In this document: piece by piece, positions 37,512 through 46,611 of the stretch
Layout: each line of letters starts with the position of its first letter
Numbering within the stretch: position 1 is the first letter of the stretch
Source: Adiantum capillus-veneris
Lineage: Eukaryota > Streptophyta > Polypodiopsida > Polypodiales > Pteridaceae
Reading direction: 5' to 3'
Length of the DNA stretch: 64,000 bases
Assembly: GCA_014529385.2 (NCBI GenBank)
Contig: CM043953.1
Span: forward strand, 112,936,549 to 113,000,548
Position numbers and translations under genes: made by a program
Notes under the pieces: generated by a model
The model's input: the letters and a program-made list of their open reading frames with translations, nothing else
Database searches by the model: none
Told to the model about the DNA's origin: nothing

Positions 37512-40500
37512 GAGGAAAAAATCAATTCCTAATGCTAGTAAAGGCGGAAGATTGTGTTAAGGATAAGATTTCTGGAAGAATGAGAGGCAATGATCAAAAG
37601 AGCTTACGAAAAGACAAAAGAGGCTCAAGAAATCAAGTTCAAAGGAATGGAACGAAAACTGAAACAGAAAAATCAGAAAAGAACAAGCGCAACAGAGAAC
37701 ACACGGAGTCCAAGTTAGAACGTAGAAACAAGTACAGAGAGCTCAAGAAAACTCTGAAAGAAGTTTGGACGACAGAAATTGAGAGTGGAGAGGACGAAAA
37801 CGCCAAAATCAAGGAAAACATGGATGTTCCCTCTCACTATAGGAAATTCACAATAGAGGATAGGAAGGTGGTATTAACCCCACCTATTCGAGAGAGAAAG
37901 GAGAACGAATCTTATGACGGACCGGAGGATGCAAAAAAAGTTGATTTAGCAGCTCCAGGTGAGCCACCTAGACCGGTGTACATAGCCACAGATTTGTCTC
38001 CAGGCGAGGAAGAGAGACTTTTGAGTCTTCTCAGAGAGTATAGGGATGTGTTTGCATGGTCTTATAAGGACTTAAAGGGAGTTGACCCATCGATATGCCA
38101 ACACACAATCCCACTGAAACAAGACGCAAAGCCTAGCAGACAGAGACCATACACATATAATGATACGTTTGCTAAGCGAATCAAAGAAGAGATAGATAAG
38201 CTAATGGAAGCTGAATTCATATACGAGATTGAACACACCGATTGGGTATCTCCGATTGTGGTAGTACCCAAGAAGAACGGAAAACTCCGAGTGTGTGTCA
38301 ACTTAAAGAAAGTGAATGCTGCAACAATCAGGGACAATTATCCCCTGCCGATAACTGATCATGTTCTAGAGCGTGTATCAGGGAAAACAGCATACTCCTT
38401 TCTTGATGGTTTTTCAGGATATAACCAGCTAGCCATAGCACTGGAAGATCAACATAAAACAGCTTTTGCAACGGAGTGGGGAATTTATGCTTATCGGGTT
38501 ATGCCTTTTGGTCTAACCAATGCTCCCGCAACCTTCCAGAGGCTGATGACGCATGCTTTCAAAGAATACTTAAGGTTGTTTCTAGAAATATACATGGATG
38601 ACTTATGTGTACATTCTCTTCTGAGAGATGAGCATCTAGAACACCTAAGAAAAGTATTTGAGAAATGTAGGACATATCGCATTTGTCTCAATCCTGAGAA
38701 ATGTGTGTTTATGGTCCGACAGGGCAGAATTCTGGGACATATTGTCTCACAAAACGGAATATCCACGGATTTAGAGAAGATAAAAGTTATAGTGGATATG
38801 CCTAGACCAACCAATGCGAAACAAGTACAGAGCTTTATGGGACATTGCGGATATTATAGACGATTCATTTACATGTACGCTATAATAGGCCAACCACTTT
38901 ACAGGCTAATAGTGAACTTTGAATGGACAGAGGAGTGTGAGGAATCGTTCAAGAAATTGAAAGAGGCACTCATTACTGCTCCAGTCTTGAAATCACCAGA
39001 TTGGGAGAAGATATTCCATGTGCATATAGATGCTTCGGCATATGCAATAGGATGCATTCTGGCTCAGCCAGAAGAAGGAAACATGGATTTTCCTATCTGT
39101 TACGCCAGTCGACAGCTCAACAATGCAGAGAAGAATTACACCACAACAGAGCGAGAAGGATTAGGAATGATATATGCTGTGAAGAAATTTCGGCATTATC
39201 TTCTAGCCAACAAGTTTGTGTTTTTTACGGATCACCAAGCCTTGCTCTACCTAGTGAATAAACCATGCAATACCGGGAGAATAGTGAGATGGTTCATTAT
39301 CTTACTGGAATTCGACTTCACGGTAGTAGTAAAGAAAGGAAAAACACATCTTAGAGCTGATCATCTTTCGCGATTGACGAATGGAGAAGACCCTATAGGA
39401 GTAGATGACGACATGCCAGACGCGTACTTGTTCAACATAGAAATGATACCGAAGTGGTCTCAAAATGTCGTTAACCTATTAACCTATGGAGGAGAGTTCG
39501 ATAGAAGAGAATACAACCAAAAACATATTGCTATTCAGCAATCCAAGAATCTTCAATTGGTTGCAGGAAGGTTGTATCAATTGGGAAATGATCATGTTTT
39601 ACGACTATGCATCAATCCTGAGGAATATAATATATATCTGCGCGAAGCACATGTTCAGGAATGTGCATTTCATTGTTCAAGAAGGAACACATATAGGAAT
39701 TTGTTACAATTGGGAGTCTATTGGCCAGGAATGAAAGAAAGCGTACATGAATATGTCACTGTATGTATTGTATGTTCATCAAAACCGCCAGCAGAGTATT
39801 CGACATTATATCAGATAATGATCGCTCCAGAATGGAGTCAGTATATTGTTGAATATCTCACAAATAGAACTTTCCCAGAAGGAACGTCAAAAGCTCGTCA
39901 GAAATCTGTAGAGACAGAAGCTAGAGATTACGCTTTAATAGGAGATCAACTCTATAAGAGAGGTAAAGACAACCAGCTTAGGATTTGCGCATCAGAGTCT
40001 GAGTATGTGATAATCCTAGAGCAAGCTCATGGAGGAGTAGGTGGAGGCCATTTCTCAGGTGATAAGACAGCAAAACTTGTCTTAGCCGCAGGAATATGGT
40101 GGCCAACATTACATATGGACGCTGAGGAATACGCTAAACGGTGCGATGACTGTCAGCGGACCAAAGTACCACTTAAAAGAGATGATATGCCGCTTAGACC
40201 AATGATGGGGGCAAGAGCTTTTGCAAAATGGGGGATTGATTATGTCGGACCCATTTCACCTCCTGCATATAAGACTCATGCACAATACATCATTGTGGCT
40301 ACAGACTATCTAACAAAGTGGGTCGAAGCAAAGGCAACTCAAAAAGCAGATGCCAGGACCACGGCACAATTTCTATATGAATACGTCTTTGTACGATATG
40401 GATTGCCAATAGAAATTGTGAGTGATCGAGGCACACATTTTATAAATGAAGTGATAAAGATCCTTCTAGATGAATTCATGGTAATCCATAGGAAATCAGC

Positions 40501-41938
40501 CCCGTATCATCCACAAGCAAACGGACAAGCTGAAGCAACAAACAAAACCATATGCACGGTCCTTACGAAGATTGTATCTGAGTCGAGAACTGACTGGGAC
40601 CAGAAGTTGCATTCAACATTATGGGCATATAGGGTAGCATATAAAACATCAATAGGAACGACCCCATATAACATGGTTTTTGGGCTAAATGCTATCTTAC
40701 CAATAGAATTCTTGATTTCAACCTTAAGGGTGGCTAAGGATCTAGAGTGGACAGGGCACGAGCTTTCTGATAGAATAGATGACCTGGAAAAGCTAGACGA
40801 GCTTCGCCTAAAAGCAGTAGCTTCTATCTACGCTCAAAAAAAGCGACAAAAAGAATTTTTTGATAAGCATGTGCGGACTAAAGAGTTCAAGGTTGGGGAC
40901 CATATCCTAGTTTACACTCTGGAACAGCATGCTAAGAACCTTAAAAAGCGAGGGATGGGACCTCTGGTGATTAAAGATCTATCACCAAGTGGAGCCGTCA
41001 AGCTTGCTACATTAGACGGAGAAGAAATGCCCAATTGGATTAGTGGATGTAGAGTGAAAAAGTATCTTTTGCCGCTAACCCAAGACATGCTTCTCAAAAT
41101 ACATCAAGAAAAGCTGTGTGTCCATAAAAAGAAAAAGATTGTGGAGGAAGCGCAAGCCGAGGCGAAGGAAAGAATGGAGAAAAGAAGACTACTGCGTCAG
41201 AAACAGCGCAATGAAGGAGCAATACGAATAAACGCAGTCAGTATAACAGAAATGGATAATGACAAAGAAGAACCCATCATTGAATGCAAAGTAGGAACCA
41301 ACCAAATCAAAGCCAGAGCACTATTGGATTCAGGAGCTCAAGCTAACCTACTTTCACTCAGTTTGTATAGACAATTGACAAATGACACTAAATTACAAAC
41401 TGCCAAGCAAGAGTTAAAGAGTTACTCTGAGAATTCAATCAAAACTGTCGGATGCACAGTTTTACATATACAGATTAACCAGTATGTGTATCCTCATATG
41501 TTTTACGTGGTTGAAGACCAAGCTACACAACATCCATTATTGCTAGGACAACCATGGCAGAAGCAATACAATGCAATGATTGACTGGAGTTCTAAATCAG
41601 TGCTTATCAAATACGAAGGTGAAAGTCAATCAGTTAAGTTCACCAAAGGAGAAGAGCCAACTCCAAAGGACGAATCCAAAGACAAAGGTAAACAACAACC
41701 AGAGAAAAAGAAGAAGCAATGGCAACCAAAAGTTTCTATACAACTGGATTGCTCTTCGACGAGGAATTCTCAACAGTGGATAAGGAAGACAAGCAATAAT
41801 ATAACAGCTCAACCTTGGGAAAAACGGAGTCAAAGTTGGTATGGAGACCAAAAAAGGTTGTGCCAGAGAACACAAAGGTGGAAAACAGAGTCTTCAATAC
41901 CAGACAACAGAGTGATTCCAGACAATCAAGGACAGTGA
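37499..41938 (+). CDS. Inner-element pol: RT, RNase H, integrase and a second protease-like domain
   Basis: 1479 codons without a stop. In order: basic leader; reverse transcriptase with WVSPIVVVPKKNGKLRVCVNLKKVN, MPFGLTNAPATFQ and YMDD at 365-368; Ty3-type RNase H (HIDASAYAIG, TEREGLGMIYA, FFTDHQALLYLV); a first H2C2 zinc module near 716-760 (HVQECAFH ... CIVC); a second near 843-895 (HGGVGGGH ... CDDCQ); the integrase core (GIDYVGPI, VSDRGTHF, HPQANGQAEATNK); an integrase C-terminal fold; and then, unusually, a protease-like domain with LLDSGAQANLLSL (Asp at 1277) and HPLLLGQPW about 70 residues on. The tail is Lys/Gln-rich. No archaeal-type RNase H is visible. It is likely active-looking but depends on broken gag. 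Confidence 0.93.
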   Translation: MPRIRGKNQFLMLVKAEDCVKDKISGRMRGNDQKSLRKDKRGSRNQVQRNGTKTETEKSEKNKRNREHTESKLERRNKYRELKKTLKEVWTTEIESGEDENAKIKENMDVPSHYRKFTIEDRKVVLTPPIRERKENESYDGPEDAKKVDLAAPGEPPRPVYIATDLSPGEEERLLSLLREYRDVFAWSYKDLKGVDPSICQHTIPLKQDAKPSRQRPYTYNDTFAKRIKEEIDKLMEAEFIYEIEHTDWVSPIVVVPKKNGKLRVCVNLKKVNAATIRDNYPLPITDHVLERVSGKTAYSFLDGFSGYNQLAIALEDQHKTAFATEWGIYAYRVMPFGLTNAPATFQRLMTHAFKEYLRLFLEIYMDDLCVHSLLRDEHLEHLRKVFEKCRTYRICLNPEKCVFMVRQGRILGHIVSQNGISTDLEKIKVIVDMPRPTNAKQVQSFMGHCGYYRRFIYMYAIIGQPLYRLIVNFEWTEECEESFKKLKEALITAPVLKSPDWEKIFHVHIDASAYAIGCILAQPEEGNMDFPICYASRQLNNAEKNYTTTEREGLGMIYAVKKFRHYLLANKFVFFTDHQALLYLVNKPCNTGRIVRWFIILLEFDFTVVVKKGKTHLRADHLSRLTNGEDPIGVDDDMPDAYLFNIEMIPKWSQNVVNLLTYGGEFDRREYNQKHIAIQQSKNLQLVAGRLYQLGNDHVLRLCINPEEYNIYLREAHVQECAFHCSRRNTYRNLLQLGVYWPGMKESVHEYVTVCIVCSSKPPAEYSTLYQIMIAPEWSQYIVEYLTNRTFPEGTSKARQKSVETEARDYALIGDQLYKRGKDNQLRICASESEYVIILEQAHGGVGGGHFSGDKTAKLVLAAGIWWPTLHMDAEEYAKRCDDCQRTKVPLKRDDMPLRPMMGARAFAKWGIDYVGPISPPAYKTHAQYIIVATDYLTKWVEAKATQKADARTTAQFLYEYVFVRYGLPIEIVSDRGTHFINEVIKILLDEFMVIHRKSAPYHPQANGQAEATNKTICTVLTKIVSESRTDWDQKLHSTLWAYRVAYKTSIGTTPYNMVFGLNAILPIEFLISTLRVAKDLEWTGHELSDRIDDLEKLDELRLKAVASIYAQKKRQKEFFDKHVRTKEFKVGDHILVYTLEQHAKNLKKRGMGPLVIKDLSPSGAVKLATLDGEEMPNWISGCRVKKYLLPLTQDMLLKIHQEKLCVHKKKKIVEEAQAEAKERMEKRRLLRQKQRNEGAIRINAVSITEMDNDKEEPIIECKVGTNQIKARALLDSGAQANLLSLSLYRQLTNDTKLQTAKQELKSYSENSIKTVGCTVLHIQINQYVYPHMFYVVEDQATQHPLLLGQPWQKQYNAMIDWSSKSVLIKYEGESQSVKFTKGEEPTPKDESKDKGKQQPEKKKKQWQPKVSIQLDCSSTRNSQQWIRKTSNNITAQPWEKRSQSWYGDQKRLCQRTQRWKTESSIPDNRVIPDNQGQ

Positions 41939-42561
41939 AACAGATCTGGATTCCAAAGAAGTTCATGACGGCACAAAGCTATAGCAAGCAAATTTGGATC
42001 CCAAAGATTTGTAAACAGGAACTCCCTTCAGTACAATCAACGGAAACTCCTAGGTATTTCAAGGCGAGGAAATCAACACAAAGAACAAAGCAGGTTTGGG
42101 TCGCAAAGAGTTTGTGGCAAGCACAAGCAAAGCGGAAGCAGATTTGGATTGTGAAAAAAAACAACAAGACAAAGAAGAATCCATCTACTGATTCTACCCG
42201 AAGTGCCAAAACCAACCCGAAACCCGACCACCAATCTTCAATCAAACAAAGAGCAGCTTTATTGGAAAGATGTTGTATCATCGCTCTACAATTGCATTTG
42301 GAACTTATGACCAAACCAACTACAATGCTTCGTCCACAGACACTTCATAGTCGTCCGGGAGGACTCAGACTAGGAGGGAGGGAGGTATACAGGTATACAG
42401 GAGTTACAAAGCAGCTACAAGCGCCAAAAACAAAGAAAAACAAAAATTATATTACAAGGGCAGTGTCTTACATGATTTTGCAATTTTTATGTTTGATTGC
42501 GGATATTGATAATATTTATGCCCTTATATACCTTGTTTTGCAACAAGAAGAGATCAAATGA
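41815..42561 (+). CDS. W-I/V-x-K repeat frame, 248 codons
   Basis: Overlaps the end of pol in another frame. The N-terminal 110 residues carry five units of the form K-Q-[IV]-W-[IV]-x-K: LVWRPKK, KQIWIPKK, KQIWIPKI, KQVWVAKS and KQIWIVKK, spaced by 15-40 polar residues. The rest is basic, ending in a hydrophobic stretch (about 215-240) that could be a membrane segment or chance. A related array lies antisense at 60.8-62.0 kb, which supports real coding use. I cannot assign a function. The start ATG is a guess; it may be reached from pol by a shift. Confidence 0.55.
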   Translation: MGKTESKLVWRPKKVVPENTKVENRVFNTRQQSDSRQSRTVKQIWIPKKFMTAQSYSKQIWIPKICKQELPSVQSTETPRYFKARKSTQRTKQVWVAKSLWQAQAKRKQIWIVKKNNKTKKNPSTDSTRSAKTNPKPDHQSSIKQRAALLERCCIIALQLHLELMTKPTTMLRPQTLHSRPGGLRLGGREVYRYTGVTKQLQAPKTKKNKNYITRAVSYMILQFLCLIADIDNIYALIYLVLQQEEIK

Positions 42562-43998
42562 TGAATTTGGGTCTCTAGACGTGTAAATATCACTAAATAA
42601 GAGTGTTTTGGGAGCTAAAAAGTGGAAAAAAGTGGTAATCCAAATCCAGAAATCACAAATAATTTTATATTCACATACACAGAGTTACCAGCTATTTATT
42701 GTGTATGTTTGGAAATTTTTGACTTCAATTTGCTATTTTCCTTTATTTTTTATGATTTTCTTGATAAAAGTAAAAGCAAAATAAAAAAAGCAGGTGAAAT
42801 GAGATCGGAAAAAAGAAAAGAATAGACGGTGATGGTCCTAATGACAAGGGCAACCCATGGAAAAAATTGGGTACAATTCTGAAAAAGTTGCGGAAAGCCC
42901 GAAATGACAGAATTTTGGCAAAGTGGACAGATTTCTCAGAAACAGGTCAAACGGAGTCCAAATTGAGAAATTTCAAATCCTAAAGTGCATTTCACGACGA
43001 GATAGGAGCACATGTCAAATTTGGTAACAAGTGATCCGGGAAGTCCAAAGTTAAGTATTTTTCACTTCACTTTCAAGCTCATTTCCACTATTACCTTCTT
43101 GGAGAGAGCAAAGAGCACACAGGAGCATCCGACCTTCTACCGTCTTCTACGACTGCTACGAGAGCTCAGAGGACACCAGACATCAGAGGTAGACTCGTTG
43201 CCATAATCTTTTGATGCTTATCGTTAACTTTTGTCGCGAAAACTGACCAAAACCAAGAAACAAGAGCAGACGGGGAATGGGAAAGAACGCTAGGGGCACA
43301 ACCGCCTAACCAAACCTTGCAAGAACTTAGAGGTGGGTTACCCTAGCATAGAAGATGGGCTCTAACACTCAAAGCTCGAGAAAGAACGACTTGAAAAACC
43401 CTAGGTCAACAGAGCCTACAAGAGGCAAACAGGAAAAAGTTGTCGAAATGACACAAAACTTCTCAGGAAGCTTAACAACATCGAGGGCAATGCAACCATG
43501 GAGTATCTCCAGGTTTGGATCACCAAAAGTAGGTCGGAAGAACCGATTCGCCGCTGCGGACACACAAAGCGTCATTTTGGCATAACGGCTAAAATTGACG
43601 ACCAAATGACATGAAACTTCACAAGCAACTTCAAATATACATGGATGACTTACGTTTGCAAGTAAAACCCAAAAGAAAGCTGATTCACTTACACTTACCG
43701 ATGGTGAAAAAGACGCTTTCGGACAACCAAATGGAGAAAGATGGAGAACAGGGAGCCAAAGTCAAGTTCAACCAAATAGGTGGCTTCACAATATATCTAA
43801 TGAGCTGAAAATGCAACTCTTGAGAAGAAAAGTTGAAGAAATTCAACTCCAAGGCAAAAAGACGACTTCAGAGACTGAAATGCCTATAAGGGGGCTTTTT
43901 AGCTAAACTTATGACTTTTTAAGTTGAAAACTAGTTAGCAGGGCTTAGGGCACTAGCACAAAGCATTCTTTGCACAGAAAGACCAACATTTCAAGAAA
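42562..43998. other. Inner-element non-coding 3' region
   Basis: No convincing frame. The text is similar in flavour to the palindrome-bearing stretches ('gtccaaattgagaaatt', 'ggtcaaacggagtccaaa'), suggesting old copies of the same tandem unit. Confidence 0.45.
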
Positions 43999-45994
43999 AG
44001 ACATCATACGCGTATGATGTCTCACAGCATGATTTTCACATCCATTTCAACATTTGAGTACATAGCCTAATTCCACATGTTAATCACATCCTATGAACCA
44101 AGTATCATGAGAATTGGAGTTAGAAAACCCAAGGAAACCAAAAAGACGCAAAGTAGGCCATAAAATTGATTTTTGGTCCTAATTTGGTCAAAATAACTCC
44201 AAACTCATTGAAACTTTGTAGGATTGTTGATTAACACATCTATAAGTTATCTGGAACCAAAAAGCACCATTTTGACACAAAAGACATCATACGCGTATAA
44301 TATCTATTTGCACTTACAGAGCCAAAACTGCTCATTTGACATCATACATCCATTATATATATCTAATACATGCTACATATGAAGTTTGGAACCATTTGGT
44401 CAAGTGGATCACCCCATTAGCCCAATTGAGGGAAAATCCTTCATCCAAAGCCTATTTTAGCCCAAATCCAACATACTCAAGTCCAAACCAAGATTTGAGT
44501 AGGGACAGTCCTTCACTAATATATGGGGAGTCCACAGAACCAATCCCATGAAAAATTGATGAAAAAGACATCATACGCGTATGATGTCTCCAGAGCCATT
44601 TTTAGCCCAAAATCTATCCAAACTTCATAAATCCACTGAACAAGCCTATCTAAAGCCATATTCAAGCTTATAGAGAAATTTGGTCCAAAAATACACTAAA
44701 AGACATCATACGCGTTGATCCGAGCCTATCACAAATTTTTATTTATCATATTTTGTTGGTTTTCCTTGCTTCTAGAGGTTTACAATAAAAGAAAGAGTGA
44801 GAACAACCTCTTGGAAAAATTTACAAAAAAAGATTTTTTCTTGACTAGTTCACCGGAGGTGAAAGGTAGAGGGAGAACCTAGTGGTAAAGGGAAGGGGAA
44901 ATATGTAAATGTGAAAAGAAAAGGTATGATGTGGTTGTGGAGCCATGCACCCATGATTCAAGGGTCATGAGTGGCTCATATCATCATGGCTTTGGAGCCA
45001 TATGATGATTCAAGCAAATGGGACCCAAGTGGAAGACTTGGTAAAGGAAGAAACCATACACATGATTTTGCTGAATTTTTAAAAAATACTTCCACTTCGA
45101 TCCAAGAAAAGTTGTCTTCATCAAAGTTGTAGCTGATGAGCTGGAGATTCTGGCCATATTTCTTTTATAATTTTTGCATCTACGGTCTAGGAGATATGGT
45201 CAAAATGGTGGACGCCAGTTTTTTCAACTGTGGTGGAGACCACCCCCCTCTACCTTTACACACACACACCCTTCCTTTTCCACATTGAGACCTTCTCTAA
45301 AATCAGCCATTAGTCTTCTCACCCTCCTCTCCTTCCTTCTCTCTCTCAAGCTCAAAAACCCATCAAAGTTCCTCTTCTAATCACCTCTCAAGTCATGCTT
45401 AATCTTGTTGTAATTCATAAGTTCTCATTCAACCCCTTCCTATTATTACTAGATATGTATTGATTTTATGTAGATTCTTTACATTTTAAAATAAGGAAGC
45501 TCTTGGACTCAAGCTATGGAGGAAGGAGTGAAGACAACACAAGTGATGATGGAGCTAATTGGTCAACAAATCACTTGGAAGGAGCTTCTTCATTGGTTGA
45601 ATGTCCCTAATCAAGCTTCATTTGTACAAATTACACTTGGATCTTAACCTCACTTCTAATCACTCTCTTTCCTATATAAAGAGGCCTTCCCCTTTGTGAT
45701 TTCAAGCCTCCCTCAGCCCCATTGAGCCTTTGTATCACTCACCATGAGCCCATAAGCTCATTCATTCACTCTATTCTTGCACATCCTAGAGTGCAAATTG
45801 TTTCATGCTAGTAACCTCTCCTCCTCTTACTTATGTTAATTAAGAGAAATGTTTTATATGTGTGTGAGAATGCTTGATGTGATCTTGGCTAATCCTTGAG
45901 TGATTGTTTGGTAATCTATATGCTATTTGTGTTGGGAGTGTTTGAAGTCATCCATTCCTTGTACACACACTACGGTTAATGCTTCATTCATAGT

Positions 45995-46034
<40 letters not shown>

Positions 46035-46446
46035 TGTAGCGGTCCTAGTCCACGCTTCCAAGACTAGGTGGTGCCCTCATCTCATTTCCCTTGTGGCGCA
46101 ATGGAGTTTGTTTTGGTGTAGAGGCCGCCATTCCAAATTTCCTTCGTCAGCGTATGATGTCTCACTATGTGATTTTGGCACCTCAGGGCTTCAACCACCG
46201 AACAGAAGTGATCTACATGCCATTTGAAAGTGAACCACCAAGTTTTATCCAATTTGGATCATAAAATTCAATTCCCTTTCAAAATTTTGCCAAGAGCCGG
46301 AACTGGACTAAATTGGCCAAAACTTGACCAAATGGTATCCAAACTCAAATCCAAGCATATGATAATCATGTATACACTATCAGCTACAAGCACAACCAAT
46401 ATGAAGTCATATTGACACAAAAGACATCATACGCGCATGATGTCTC
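43999..46446. repeat. Dispersed palindrome cluster, 3' (five copies, one split)
   Basis: Centres are at 44010.5 (perfect 24 bp), 44293.5, 44577.5, 44712.5 (split by the solo LTR; right half at 46150-46163) and 46433.5. After subtracting the 1438-bp insertion the intervals are 283, 284, 135 and 283 bp. The left arm AGACATCATACG is unchanged in all five; the right arm varies (CGTATAAT, CGCATGAT). Confidence 0.92.
44716..46149 (+). mobile_element. Solo LTR inserted in a palindrome
   Basis: 1434 bp, starting TGATCCGAGCC and ending TTCGTCA. It is flanked by GCGT on both sides (44712-44715 and 46150-46153), so removing it restores the palindrome. It has a TATATAAAG box at 45673-45681 and a (CT)n tract at 45997-46031. 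Its 3' end ('aggtggtgccc', then 'gtagaggcc') resembles the outer LTR end, so it is probably from a related gypsy family. There is no internal coding sequence. Confidence 0.88.
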
Positions 46447-46611
46447 CATCATGATTTTGAGCCCAGTTTGCATATTTTTTCACCTACCTTGCATCCTTAG
46501 GCCCTGAATAGCTCATGTTTCAATTTTCAAGTCATTTGAATAGTTAAAAGCTTCATTTCGGCTTTCAGTACTAAAAAGACGCTAACTTCTGAAATTGGAG
46601 TTACAGGATCC
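46154..46611. other. Inner-element non-coding stretch before ORF3
   Basis: Holds the right half of the split palindrome and the last palindrome copy (centre 46433.5). There is no gene before the ATG at 46612. Confidence 0.6.

Noticed and set aside
31861-46446. CRISPR-like array from repeated palindromes
   Set aside because: Spacing is ~283/130 bp, the repeats are inside a eukaryotic retrotransposon, and there are no cas genes.
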